DNA of 64,000 nucleotides, taken from Ignisphaera sp. Its GTDB lineage: Archaea > Thermoproteota > Thermoprotei_A > Sulfolobales > Ignisphaeraceae. The DNA lies in the NCBI GenBank assembly GCA_038735125.1, contig JAVYNU010000002.1, forward strand, positions 196,183 to 260,182, given 5' to 3'. This document shows positions 54,972 to 63,871 of the stretch, in pieces (the stretch's first letter is position 1; each line of letters begins with the position of its first letter). The notes under the pieces were generated by a model that searched no databases, was not told the DNA's origin, and saw only the letters and a list, made by a program, of their open reading frames with translations. Made by a program: the position numbers and the translations under genes.

Positions 54972-55565
54972 CTACACCAAATCCAGAAAGTTTCTGAGTA
55001 TAACCTTTCCATACTCCGTCCCAATGCTTTCTGGATGGAACTGCACCCCATAGACTGGATACTCTATGTGGTGAATAGCCATGATCTCGCCGTCGTCTAG
55101 AGATATGGCGTCTAGAACAAGGTTGTTTGGTAGAGAGCCGACCACAAGGCTGTTGTATCTCGTGGCCTTGAAAACCTCTGGGACACCCCTAAACAGGTTT
55201 GTCCTATTCACAATCTTTATTGTTGATATCTTTCCATGCATTATCCTTCTAGCCTTCCTAATCTTCGCGCCAAATGCATAGCCTATCACCTGGTGCCCCA
55301 GACAAACGCCTAGAATTGGAATACTCCTATAGAATCTTCTAACAACTTCAGTGGAAATCCCAACATCCTCAGCCTTCTCCGGCGACCCAGGGCCAGGAGA
55401 AATGATTATTCTATCGGGATTGATTCTCTCAACAGCTGAAATCGAAATCTCATCGTTTCTCACAACAATCGGCATTGCACCAAGCTCTCCAACTATCTGA
55501 GCAATGTTATAGACAAAGCTGTCATAGTTGTCTATTATGAGAACAACGTCCACCATGCTCACCAA
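54972..55565 (-). CDS. trpG: Anthranilate synthase component II (glutamine amidotransferase)
   Basis: The 197-residue class I amidotransferase supplies ammonia to TrpE. Cys88 in GVCLGHQ, His177 and Glu179 in FHPES form the triad, and [12 protein letters not shown] is the usual opening. It overlaps the end of trpE by seven bases. ATG 55556, three codons in, is an equally possible start. Unlike the GlmS-like protein at 10977, the glutaminase site is complete here. Confidence 0.95.
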   Translation of the reverse strand: MVSMVDVVLIIDNYDSFVYNIAQIVGELGAMPIVVRNDEISISAVERINPDRIIISPGPGSPEKAEDVGISTEVVRRFYRSIPILGVCLGHQVIGYAFGAKIRKARRIMHGKISTIKIVNRTNLFRGVPEVFKATRYNSLVVGSLPNNLVLDAISLDDGEIMAIHHIEYPVYGVQFHPESIGTEYGKVILRNFLDLV

Positions 55566-56836
55566 CCACCTATGCCGAGAACCTTCTTTAAAGCAGCCAG
55601 CTTGTGCTCTGTTTCCTCCAGCTCCATATACGGGTTGGAGTCGTAGACAATGCCTGCACCAGCCTGCAACCTGATAAGGTCTCTAAACACAAACGCCGTT
55701 CTTATCGCTATCGCCATTGTGGCCTCTCCAGATGTTGTGAAGAACCCTACTGAGCCTGCATATGGCCCCCTCTTATACTCCTCAAGCTCTTCAATCAGTT
55801 TCATGGCAAATGGCTTTGGAGCTCCGCTCACAGTCCCCGCAGGCAGAACAGCTTTCAGCACATCAACTGCTGTAAACCTCTTTCTTAGGGTTCCCACAAC
55901 ACGAGATACTATGTGCTGCACATGGCTATACTTCTCTATGTACATGAGGTTCTCTACCCTCACAGTCCCCGGCTCACAAACCTTTCCAATATCGTTTCTA
56001 GCCAGGTCGACGAGCATTAGATGCTCAGCCCTATCCTTTTCAGACTCCATAAGCTCTTTCTCAAGAGCCTTGTCCTCCTCCTCTGTTCTGCCCCTAGGCC
56101 TAGTACCCGCAATAGGATATGTTTCGACAACCCCTCTCCTAAGAGAGAATAGAAGCTCTGGACTAGCGCCAATCAGTGCTCTGTCACCAAATTTTATGAA
56201 GTATGTGTATGGCGATGGATTAATCGCTCTCAAATTCAAATAGTACTGTGTGAGATCGCCGCTGTAGACATATCTCTGGAACCTCGATATAACTACTTGA
56301 AACGCATAGCCGTCTCTAACATATTTTAGAGTCTCTTCAACAGCTCTAACAAATTTGTCTCCATCTAGCATAGAGTCATACAAACTGACCTTGTGTACAG
56401 CGTTTGTGTCTCCTCTTCTGCTTCTACAGATCTTCAGTAGACTCGGATCTCCATCTACATATACAACGCCTTTGCCATGGTCATACACAGCCATGTTAAT
56501 CGGCTCAAACATTTGGATTAGCGGCCACTCCTCTGGATATGGCTTTATATCTGGTATCCTCTCCCATAGCCTCACAGCATCGTAGCTTACATAGCCTATC
56601 AACCCTATGTCCAGTGGGTAGAGATAATCCCTCTTCCTAGCATTTTTCAGAGCTTGCACAACCTCATCAAGAGCATTGCTGCCACTACTACTCACAGTGT
56701 TTCTAGAGCCCCATGCAACAATGCTGTAAAGACTCTTTGTCAGATCCTCGTACACGGCAAACACATCCTCTTCCTCGTAGAGACACTTAACAACATCCTC
56801 TATTCCAGCAACATCGCCTAGCTTCATGACCTCCAC
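55559..56836 (-). CDS. trpE: Anthranilate synthase component I
   Basis: The 425-residue protein forms anthranilate from chorismate with ammonia from TrpG. The C-terminal chorismate-binding domain is complete: [63 protein letters not shown] and [12 protein letters not shown], each standard for the family. It is shorter than bacterial TrpE in the N-terminal region, like other archaeal forms. The start overlaps the end of trpF by 13 bases. Confidence 0.95.
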   Translation of the reverse strand: MEVMKLGDVAGIEDVVKCLYEEEDVFAVYEDLTKSLYSIVAWGSRNTVSSSGSNALDEVVQALKNARKRDYLYPLDIGLIGYVSYDAVRLWERIPDIKPYPEEWPLIQMFEPINMAVYDHGKGVVYVDGDPSLLKICRSRRGDTNAVHKVSLYDSMLDGDKFVRAVEETLKYVRDGYAFQVVISRFQRYVYSGDLTQYYLNLRAINPSPYTYFIKFGDRALIGASPELLFSLRRGVVETYPIAGTRPRGRTEEEDKALEKELMESEKDRAEHLMLVDLARNDIGKVCEPGTVRVENLMYIEKYSHVQHIVSRVVGTLRKRFTAVDVLKAVLPAGTVSGAPKPFAMKLIEELEEYKRGPYAGSVGFFTTSGEATMAIAIRTAFVFRDLIRLQAGAGIVYDSNPYMELEETEHKLAALKKVLGIGGW

Positions 56837-57423
56837 TTGTAGACCACCTCCCTCAATCTTCTAACCTTGTCCAAATCCTTCTTACCGGGTCTAACCTCCA
56901 CACCACTCGATACATCTATCCAGCCAGGCTCCAAAGCTAGGTAGAGATGAACATTCTCAAGAGTTATGCCACCCGCCACACCGGCCCCTGGATGATAGTC
57001 GAGAAGGGTCTTCAGCACCTTCGGATCGCTTGGCTGTCCCTTGGCAGGAGAGTCAAACAGTACTAGGTCGAAGTATTTCTGAACCTTTTTGAGATAGTCT
57101 ATGTAGTCGAGGGATGCGGGAACATATAGTATAAACCTTTTTGAATTGAAGCTTGCAAGCTCCTCAAGCTCGTCGATACTCAAAACTCTGTGCACCTGCA
57201 CGTAATCGGCAAAGCTGTTGGCGAGTTCCGCAGGAGATCCGCGGACCTTTACACTAACAACTGGTGTAGAGACATGTTTCCTAATCTCTGCAACGATGTC
57301 TTCCGGCACGTACCTAGGGCTTATCGGATCTGTTACCATCCCTATGAAGTCAACGCCAATTCTATCAATTTCAATAGCGTCGTCGATGTTTGCAACACCG
57401 CATATTTTGAGCTTTACCCTCAT
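56824..57423 (-). CDS. trpF: Phosphoribosylanthranilate isomerase
   Basis: The 199-residue TIM barrel performs the Amadori rearrangement before TrpC. KICGVANIDDA holds the catalytic cysteine of the family (Cys8), and the general acid Asp appears in WIDVSSGVE near 175; GGITLENVH binds phosphate. The start overlaps the trpD stop by four bases (ATGA type), showing translational coupling. Confidence 0.93.
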   Translation of the reverse strand: MRVKLKICGVANIDDAIEIDRIGVDFIGMVTDPISPRYVPEDIVAEIRKHVSTPVVSVKVRGSPAELANSFADYVQVHRVLSIDELEELASFNSKRFILYVPASLDYIDYLKKVQKYFDLVLFDSPAKGQPSDPKVLKTLLDYHPGAGVAGGITLENVHLYLALEPGWIDVSSGVEVRPGKKDLDKVRRLREVVYKWRS

Positions 57424-58463
57424 TGTATCATCCTCATCAGCTCCTCGAATTTCCGTACATCCCCATTGTATTTTACGAGACTTTCAATCCTATTTACTAG
57501 CATCGGCAAAAGCTGATCTGCATACTCAAAACCGTCTCTAGGATCTCTAACAACATGTGCTACATATAGAGCGAATGCCGTGTTCAGCTTTATGAAAATC
57601 TCAGCATATTTGTCAAGACCTTTCGAAGCCCTCAATATCCTTACAGCAGATTCTGTGGGATCTGACACAATTAGCCTCTCCACCGATATTCTGCTAACAC
57701 CGAAGTCCTCTGGCTCAACAGTGTAGTACTCCACCTTGTCTCCTCTAACCTCGTATACATGTGTCTTCCCAGCCGGGCTAACCTCATCCATCCCAGGCTC
57801 TCCATGTACCACCACAACATGTTCGTAGCCCAGCCTTCGAACAGCTTTAGCAACAGTCCTTGCAAAGCTGTTTGAGAACACACCTATAACCTGTCTCTTA
57901 GTGCCACCGGGGTTGGTCAAGGGGCCAAGAACATTGAATATCGTTCTAATCCCCAGCGCCTTTCTAATTGGCGCAACATTTTTCATTGCCGGATGATACC
58001 TAGGGGCGAATAGGAATACAAACCCCGTTTTTCTTAGAAGCTCTGCAGCCTGTTGAGGCTCTACATCGATTCTATAGCCAAGAGCCTCTAGAACATCTGC
58101 TGCACCACTTCTACCGCTAACAGCTCTATTCCCGTGCTTGGCAACTGGATGAACAATTGATGTTAGAATGGCTGTGGCTGTGCTAACATTTAGTGTGCCG
58201 ATCCCATCCCCACCTGTGCCAACAACATCTATTGCATGGCTAGCCTCTATCCTCAGAGCCTTTTCCCTCATAGCCTTGGCGAACCCCACGATCTCCTCAG
58301 GCGACTCTCCCTTCATTCGCAAAGCGACTAGAATAGCCGATACGATGACGTCTGGTATTGCACCGTTTATTATGCCTGTTGCCAGCTCTCTAGCCTCTTC
58401 CTCAGACAGGCTATAGCCTTCCACAACCCTTCTAAGAGCTGTGTTATAGCTCATTGAGGACAC
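57420..58463 (-). CDS. trpD: Anthranilate phosphoribosyltransferase
   Basis: The 347-residue enzyme joins anthranilate to PRPP. The PRPP/metal loop VVGTGGDGIGTLNVST (80-95) and KHGNRAVSGRSGAADVLEALG (core HGNRAVSGRSG) are diagnostic, as is NVLGPLTNPGG near 180. The start overlaps the end of trpA by 20 bases. Length and motifs match the archaeal enzymes. Confidence 0.95.
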   Translation of the reverse strand: MSSMSYNTALRRVVEGYSLSEEEARELATGIINGAIPDVIVSAILVALRMKGESPEEIVGFAKAMREKALRIEASHAIDVVGTGGDGIGTLNVSTATAILTSIVHPVAKHGNRAVSGRSGAADVLEALGYRIDVEPQQAAELLRKTGFVFLFAPRYHPAMKNVAPIRKALGIRTIFNVLGPLTNPGGTKRQVIGVFSNSFARTVAKAVRRLGYEHVVVVHGEPGMDEVSPAGKTHVYEVRGDKVEYYTVEPEDFGVSRISVERLIVSDPTESAVRILRASKGLDKYAEIFIKLNTAFALYVAHVVRDPRDGFEYADQLLPMLVNRIESLVKYNGDVRKFEELMRMIQ

Positions 58464-59175
58464 CTCTAAGCTTGGTCAACAACTTGAATGCCTCCTCAAT
58501 ACCACCCCTCTCAATAGCCTCTATAATCGCCGTCCCAACAGCAATACCGTCTGCCCCAGCGTTCACAGCATTAGCTATGTCGTCTATAGATAGCCCAAAG
58601 CCGACAACGAGAGTGTTGTCAACAAGTTTTCTAACCCTTCTGACCACGACAACAGGGTCAACGGGAATCGGAATACCTGTAGCCGGTCTTATGCCGAGGT
58701 ATAGAAACGGCTCTGAATGCTTCGAAACCTCCTCTATGAGTCTATCGGGCATTGAAGACGATACAAATAGTGTGGGCTTCACACCACAGGCTCTAAGAGT
58801 CTCTAGAACCTCTTTGTAGGAGTCTAGATAGTCTATTAGCAGATCTGGCAGAAGAAGATACTCTATACCGATACTGCTCAACTCTTCAGCAAATCTGTTT
58901 AGCACAGTTGCATAGTCGTCTAGATAGGTCAATGCTATAATGGGTGCACTAGCATTTTTAGCTACAGCCCTAAGAGCTTCTCTAGTGTCTATGCCAAGTT
59001 TCTTGACATGTTCATAGCTTCTCCTAATAGCAGGCCCATCATATTTTGCAAAGCTTGGGGGTATGCCAATCTCTAGATAGTCTACGCCAAATTTCCCAGC
59101 CTTTGAAACAAACTCTAGGAACCTCTCTTTTGATGGATAGCCAAGTGTGGTATAAGCTACGAGTATCCTCTTCAT
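58444..59175 (-). CDS. trpA: Tryptophan synthase alpha chain
   Basis: The 243-residue TIM barrel cleaves indole-3-glycerol phosphate to indole and glyceraldehyde-3-phosphate. The catalytic pair is Glu35 (YLEIGIPPS) and Asp46 (AKYDGPAI). VGFGLSIDDI and ADGIAVGTAII bind phosphate. It is somewhat shorter than bacterial TrpA, like crenarchaeal forms, and has lost the SDP of the usual FSDPLADGP loop. It follows trpB2 after 26 bases, suggesting that the two products work in sequence. Confidence 0.93.
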   Translation of the reverse strand: MKRILVAYTTLGYPSKERFLEFVSKAGKFGVDYLEIGIPPSFAKYDGPAIRRSYEHVKKLGIDTREALRAVAKNASAPIIALTYLDDYATVLNRFAEELSSIGIEYLLLPDLLIDYLDSYKEVLETLRACGVKPTLFVSSSMPDRLIEEVSKHSEPFLYLGIRPATGIPIPVDPVVVVRRVRKLVDNTLVVGFGLSIDDIANAVNAGADGIAVGTAIIEAIERGGIEEAFKLLTKLRGVLNEL

Positions 59176-59201
59176 AGACAGACCACCAGTCCTCTTCCTC
59201 G

Positions 59202-60497
59202 CTACAGCCTTCCATACCTCATCATCATAGACCTGTAGTTGTCTATGTCGAGCAGTCCATGGCCACTCATATTGAATAGTATCACAGTCTTCTCATTCCT
59301 TTTCTTAGCCTCTAGAGCAATGTCTATAACAGCCTTTACAGCATGTGCAGACTCTGGTGCTGGCACAATCCCCTGTGTTCTAGCAAATATTGCTGCAGCC
59401 CTGTATATCTCTGGCTCTCTATACTCAACCCACTCGACAACACCCTCCTTAACCAGCAGACTAAGCGATGGTGCGAGACCGTGGTATCTCAGGCCACCAG
59501 AGTATATAGGTGGTGGGACAAAGTCTTTCCCAAGTGTTATCATCTTCAGCATTGGCAGAATGCCGGCAGCGTCTGGGTAGTCATATCTGTACACACCCTT
59601 GCTAAACTTTGGAACCTCCGCCGAGCCTACAGCAACAAATCTTTTCCCCTTCCCCCTAAGACCTATGAACGGATAGGCAAGGCCAGCAAAATTGCTTCCA
59701 CCACCAACACAACCAACTATAACATCTGGCTCCTCACCAATGATCTCCATCTGCTTCATAGCCTCTAGCCCTATGACACTTTGATGCAGTAGGACAACAT
59801 CCATCACACTTCCCATGACATATTTATAGCCGTGGTCAAGGGCATACTCTATAGCCTCGCTAATGGCTATGCCAAGCGAACCAGGGTTGCTGGGATCCTT
59901 CTTAAGCAACTCAGACCCAAATCTAGTTAAATTAGATGGGCTTGGAATCACCTCAGCGCCGTAGAACTCCATAAGACCCCTTCTACCGGGCTTATGCTCA
60001 TAGCTAACCCTCACCATAAACACAAATGACTTTAGCCCATAGAGAGACGCTGAAAGAGCTACAGCAGACCCCCACTGACCAGCGCCAGTCTCTGTAGTAA
60101 CCCCCTCTACACCATCGCTATAAGCATAGTAAACCTGTGCAATAGCAGTATTTATCTTGTGAGAGCCTGTTGGAAGAGCCCCCTCATACTTGAAGTAGAT
60201 CCTCGCCGGGGTATCCAAATACTTTTCTAGACCAATAGCCCTGAAGATCGGTGTTGGCCTACCAACTATAGTGTACTTCTCTAGAAGCTCATCAGGAATG
60301 CTAATGAATCTGTCGACAGTGAACTGCTGTCTGAGAACCTCTCTCGGCAGTATCTTCTGCAACAGTTCTATTCTTGAGAACCCGTCTTTTGGATCCATCG
60401 GAGGCGGCAACGGCTTTGGCAAATCAGGGATTATGTTATACCAATACTTTGGTAGAATCTCATCTCTATATTTTATAAGATCTAGGTTATTTACCAT
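59202..60497 (-). CDS. trpB2: Tryptophan synthase beta chain, TrpB2 type
   Basis: The 431-residue PLP enzyme condenses indole with serine. Lys114 in GSHKINTA is the PLP lysine, [13 protein letters not shown] binds the cofactor phosphate and ETGAGQWG is the active-site Glu loop. The long N-terminus ([18 protein letters not shown]) and 431-residue length mark the TrpB2 subgroup instead of the classical TrpB1. No trpB1 is in the operon, so TrpB2 must serve with TrpA. ATG 60497 is the only in-frame start before a stop upstream; its best ribosome site is used by a four-codon leader ORF that overlaps it. Confidence 0.95.
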   Translation of the reverse strand: MVNNLDLIKYRDEILPKYWYNIIPDLPKPLPPPMDPKDGFSRIELLQKILPREVLRQQFTVDRFISIPDELLEKYTIVGRPTPIFRAIGLEKYLDTPARIYFKYEGALPTGSHKINTAIAQVYYAYSDGVEGVTTETGAGQWGSAVALSASLYGLKSFVFMVRVSYEHKPGRRGLMEFYGAEVIPSPSNLTRFGSELLKKDPSNPGSLGIAISEAIEYALDHGYKYVMGSVMDVVLLHQSVIGLEAMKQMEIIGEEPDVIVGCVGGGSNFAGLAYPFIGLRGKGKRFVAVGSAEVPKFSKGVYRYDYPDAAGILPMLKMITLGKDFVPPPIYSGGLRYHGLAPSLSLLVKEGVVEWVEYREPEIYRAAAIFARTQGIVPAPESAHAVKAVIDIALEAKKRNEKTVILFNMSGHGLLDIDNYRSMMMRYGRL

Positions 60498-60505
60498 TGG
60501 CTCAT
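60491..60505 (-). promoter_or_regulatory. Four-codon leader ORF (Met-Ser-Gln-Trp) overlapping the trpB2 start
   Basis: On the minus strand, ATG AGC CAA TGG TAA spans 60505-60491, six bases behind a GAGGGG ribosome site. The trpB2 ATG (60497-60495) lies inside it in another frame, and the leader stop is two codons past that ATG. A predicted TATA box places the transcript start near 60520, so this is the first ORF on the message. Termination here would deliver ribosomes to the trpB2 start, and slow decoding of its one Trp codon could affect that. The regulatory role is inferred. Confidence 0.5.
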
Positions 60506-60542
60506 GTTCAACCCCTCAAGATAGCTATCCTTAGTGATAAGT

Positions 60543-60552
60543 CCTATATAAG
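60543..60552 (-). promoter_or_regulatory. TATA box of the trp operon
   Basis: The minus-strand element cttatatagg is a good archaeal TATA box. A start of transcription about 25 bases on, near 60520, gives a leader of some 15 bases before the four-codon ORF. No second promoter is obvious within the tightly packed operon. Confidence 0.6.
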
Positions 60553-61297
60553 TTTTGCTTATCCATCAAACATGTAGATGGCTCCCATTAATGCGTTGCG
60601 ACTACACAAAGACTCTTAATTTTTCCTGTGGACACTGCGTGGGGGTACCCATATCGACTTCTCTCAGACTATCCAACTTCAAAAGGTCTAGAAGGTGAGT
60701 AGACCCCGGCCACCAGGAACACACAGAATCTCAAGGAAAGCAGCTGTCAAAGGATTATGGATGGTGGTGGCTGAGACAGCTCTAGAAGACCCTAAGTACT
60801 GTTTTGGCTCTTTTGCAGCTAGGTCGTTAACCTAATATGTTGCCTGACATCCTTATCAACACATTGAATGTCGAAGCATAGGCTAGGCCTATGGCTAATA
60901 GAAGTAATATGCATTATCAACATGTACTCTAAAGGAGTTTTCTTAGATTCTTCAAGGCCTTAGTAAATTCCAAAAGATTTAATTTAATTAAACATATGAT
61001 GCGTACAAGCAGTAAGGGTGGGGAAGCTAAGGCGCGAATAGCTAAGCTGGCTAAAAACTTAAAAAAAGGTTGGTGCACCGATCAAAGTAAAAAGAATAAT
61101 GCTTTGGCTATCCGTGGTATGCTGTTGATATATATCCTCCACTTCCACCTGTTTTAACGTAGCCTAGGTATGCACAAATTGCAAACACCTGCCGATGACT
61201 CGCCAATGTAAATACATAATTATAGCTAGTGCTATGTACAAAGATTCGATGCAGCTAACATATCTATTCTAGCGCCATATTATCTCGCAGTAATACT

Positions 61298-61307
61298 CTT
61301 TATATGT
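61298..61307 (+). promoter_or_regulatory. TATA box of the secreted-protein gene
   Basis: The element tctttatatg predicts a transcript start near 61328. The open frame that begins at 61317 would then start before the message, which is why ATG 61407 is taken as the start, leaving a leader of about 80 bases. Confidence 0.5.
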
Positions 61308-61406
61308 TTATGTTTTGTGTTGTTCAATTGTTTTTCGTGTTTGTTTCAACTCTTTTTTGAGCGATATATATATCGAGGATACTCCTACCACTCTTTGGTG
61401 TTTCAA

Positions 61407-62621
61407 ATGAGTAGAAATCTGTTGTTCAAATCAATAGCAATAGTGGTTGCAGTAGCCATAACAATCTATAGCCTAGCTCCAGTGTCAGCTGTCTTCAGAG
61501 TTGTTAGAGCTGACGATGGGTCTGACGAATTCAAGCTTATAATGTTATCGATTTTGGCTATGGCTTTGAGCAACATGCCTCTAGACCAGGTTGAGAGGTA
61601 TGAGCTTTTCCACACACTATACATCTATAGAAACGGCTCTATGGCTCTCGTCAACCAGCCCTATCTAGACAGCAACTTGGTGCTGAATCTAACTAAGATC
61701 GCTATTGACATAAGAAACGAGATTAGATCTGGGCAGCTAAACGTCTCTACAGTCTCTAACAGTACAGGCATATACATATATGTCAACAACAGTCTGTTCA
61801 TGGGACTCGAATACATGTCTAACGATAGCAGCTGGAGTCTGTGGCTAGGCCCAGTATACAACAAGAGCATTGACAGCAACACAGTCATGTACTGGAGAGA
61901 GGTGAAGGCAAACTATAGCGACAGTATAGCCAACTACATCCTGATAGGGCTAACCAGAAATGTTAGCACCACCCACAGAATATATGTTACTACAATCGGC
62001 GAACTAACACCAGATGGAAGCGGATATAGCTATGTCTTCACACTAGCAAACTACTGGTTCAAAAACAAAACAACATTCTTCGGAGACTGGATAGTGCTAC
62101 CAGAAGGAGCTAATACACTATCACAATACTACAACCTAATTGCAAACGGAGTCAAATGGCTATCAGCAAACCTCTACAACGGCACAAGCCCAGGCTATGC
62201 TAAAACAGGTGGAAAGGGAGGATACGTACCGACAGCATATCCGCAAATAGCCAACGCATTAAATGGGTTGGCAAACAATATACCAAAAGAAATAGACAAG
62301 CCAGTAGAAAAAGGATATGCACTAGTGATAGACTTTCCATGGCTTTTGGCTATTGGAGCAATAATTACAGCAGCAGGAATTGCTGCTACAATAATTGGTT
62401 ATGCAACTGGTAATAGAGATCTTGCATGCTATGGAGCCTTTGCAGTAGGTATTGGATTACTTGTTCTTGGGGCGGGAATAAACGCAGCAATAAGAGTAGG
62501 GGTGATAGCAATCAGCGCGACGACAAGAGATTATATATCAATTGGTATTGGGATAGGTGGAATACTTAGTGGTCGGGTTATGGGTTCTAACTGTCGTTGG
62601 CCGCCTCCTGCTGGAGGGTAG
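61407..62621 (+). CDS. Secreted protein with hydrophobic Gly/Ala-rich C-terminus, unrecognised
   Basis: The 404-residue protein has a signal peptide (about 5-28, ending VSAVFRVVRA), a polar external domain of about 280 residues with many Asn-x-Ser/Thr sites, and a C-terminal 100 residues with two long hydrophobic segments (WLLAIGAIITAAGIAATI and AFAVGIGLLVLGAGINAA), a Gly/Ile-rich tail and an end with one Cys in GSNCRWPPPAGG. I do not recognise a family. The C-terminal region recalls membrane-active peptides made as part of a larger precursor. It is followed by two membrane proteins and an ABC ATPase gene on the same strand. Confidence 0.6.
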   Translation: MSRNLLFKSIAIVVAVAITIYSLAPVSAVFRVVRADDGSDEFKLIMLSILAMALSNMPLDQVERYELFHTLYIYRNGSMALVNQPYLDSNLVLNLTKIAIDIRNEIRSGQLNVSTVSNSTGIYIYVNNSLFMGLEYMSNDSSWSLWLGPVYNKSIDSNTVMYWREVKANYSDSIANYILIGLTRNVSTTHRIYVTTIGELTPDGSGYSYVFTLANYWFKNKTTFFGDWIVLPEGANTLSQYYNLIANGVKWLSANLYNGTSPGYAKTGGKGGYVPTAYPQIANALNGLANNIPKEIDKPVEKGYALVIDFPWLLAIGAIITAAGIAATIIGYATGNRDLACYGAFAVGIGLLVLGAGINAAIRVGVIAISATTRDYISIGIGIGGILSGRVMGSNCRWPPPAGG

Positions 62622-62671
62622 CAAACAAAACTTAAAAATTTTATTTTTAATTGACTTTTTTGGTGTTGTTT

Positions 62672-63133
62672 ATGGCTCGGCAACCTCTTAAAAATAAAGA
62701 GATTAAGTTGCTTGGTGTTGTGTTGATCGCCGCTGCATTGTTTATAGCAATTGTCTTATTTTCAAGGGTGTTTATCTATTCGCTTATCGATTCTTTGGGT
62801 TCTTGGCCAACGTTTTTGATAATGCTGTTCCTGGCCATGTCGCTGATGTGTATATATGCATTGTTGGTAGCAGTTTCAGCATTTTGTCAACCTTTCACAC
62901 TCGAAATAAGTAATTTTGTGGAGTATCTCATTCTTGCATTAGCAGTTGTGGCTGTGAATGGCGTTACATTTAGCTTAGAGGAGCTCACAGACGTCAAAGA
63001 CCTTGCTGAAGACATTGTCAAATCATTTACTGTTATGGCCCCCTTCCTCGCCTTTCTTATACTGATGAACACGATCTTCGTGTTTATATTCAAAAAGTTG
63101 TCGGTGTGCCAAAACCGCAAAAACATCCCATAG
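62672..63133 (+). CDS. Four-helix membrane protein A
   Basis: A protein of about 153 residues with four membrane helices (about 15-38, 48-70, 82-105 and 120-142) and short basic ends. It shares layout and helix spacing with the protein at 63342-63770: a charged lead, two helices, a polar loop with an acidic pair, two helices. ATG 62672 is preferred to the frame start at 62651 since a TATA-like attttatttttaa precedes by about 30 bases. Family unknown; immunity, permease or partner function is possible. Confidence 0.55.
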   Translation: MARQPLKNKEIKLLGVVLIAAALFIAIVLFSRVFIYSLIDSLGSWPTFLIMLFLAMSLMCIYALLVAVSAFCQPFTLEISNFVEYLILALAVVAVNGVTFSLEELTDVKDLAEDIVKSFTVMAPFLAFLILMNTIFVFIFKKLSVCQNRKNIP

Positions 63134-63341
63134 CCACACCTATCACATTTCTTGTTAGCAAACCAGCGAAAAATAAATATCTTGGTTTTTGCGTCGTGGC
63201 ACAATACAATATAGACAATATATACAGTGAATCATGGTAGAACAAGTGGTTTGTATGTAAAAGCAATGTCCTTTGGCTAGGGGACAGAGATAAGAACTTA
63301 ATAATTTTTTATTAATATTCAATATTTAGGTGATGTATTGT
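63134..63341. other. Spacer with promoter
   Basis: These bases show no gene. A TATA-like aataattttttatt (63299-63312) lies about 35 bases ahead of the next start, so the two membrane-protein genes may be separately transcribed. Confidence 0.35.
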
Positions 63342-63770
63342 ATGGTGCAGCAGGTTTCGGGGAAAGAGCTGTCTTTGAAGATTGTGCTCCTACTTTTGTT
63401 TATTGATGGTGCAATAGTTGTGGCTGTTGGGTTTTCCCTTCCCTGGTTTTCATTGCTTTTGATAAAGGCTTTTGGGTATTGGGTGGCGTTTGCAGTGCTT
63501 TTATTAATGTCCCTAGCAATGGCATATACATTTATATTATTTTGTGGGCTTGGAGTGATGAGGATCAGCTTCAAACTATATACACTAGTTGTGCCTATTA
63601 CAGGCGTACTATCGCCTGAATTTGCATGGTATGCGAAACTAGTTTTAGAGAGACTACTCAATACAGATATCAGTTTTGCTATCATTGTCTTCCTGGTCTA
63701 CGTATTTGCACTTCTTCTGGCCATCATTGCCATCCTCACATTGTTGGCTAGAAAGTATTGTGTTAGCTAA
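63342..63770 (+). CDS. Four-helix membrane protein B
   Basis: A protein of about 142 residues with four membrane helices (about 10-32, 37-62, 70-90 and 110-135). After a short lead (MVQQVSGKELSLKIV) it resembles the preceding membrane protein in helix lengths and loop positions, suggesting an old duplication. The loop between helices 3 and 4 is SPEFAWYAKLVLERLLN, amphipathic. Family unknown. It is followed after 101 bases by an ABC ATPase gene. Confidence 0.55.
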   Translation: MVQQVSGKELSLKIVLLLLFIDGAIVVAVGFSLPWFSLLLIKAFGYWVAFAVLLLMSLAMAYTFILFCGLGVMRISFKLYTLVVPITGVLSPEFAWYAKLVLERLLNTDISFAIIVFLVYVFALLLAIIAILTLLARKYCVS

Positions 63771-63871
63771 TGTTATGTATTTGGCCTATCTGTGTTTTGG
63801 GATGTTTAGGCAGTTGTTTGGTGTTTTGTAACCGTTTATCTGGGTTTTGACGGCCTTTTGTTTGGGTGGTT

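Larger units (their letters stand above)
60498..61406. other. Decayed spacer between trp operon and secreted-protein gene
   Basis: No intact gene is seen in about 900 bases beyond the trp promoter. On the plus strand around 60690-60840 a frame reads HRISRKAAVKGLWMVVAETA, with similarity in pattern to the C-terminal part of IS110-type transposases; this is weak. A second frame, 60996-61157, encodes about 53 residues beginning MMRTSSKGGEAKARIAKLAK, basic and helical, with a TATA-like stretch ahead; it may be a small protein or a fragment. The promoter of the next gene (tctttatatg, 61298-61307) is clear. Confidence 0.35.

Noticed and set aside
60690..60840. IS110-type transposase remnant
   Set aside because: The pattern resembles the C-terminal part of the family for only about 30 residues, and there are stops on both sides; left as a note in the spacer entry.
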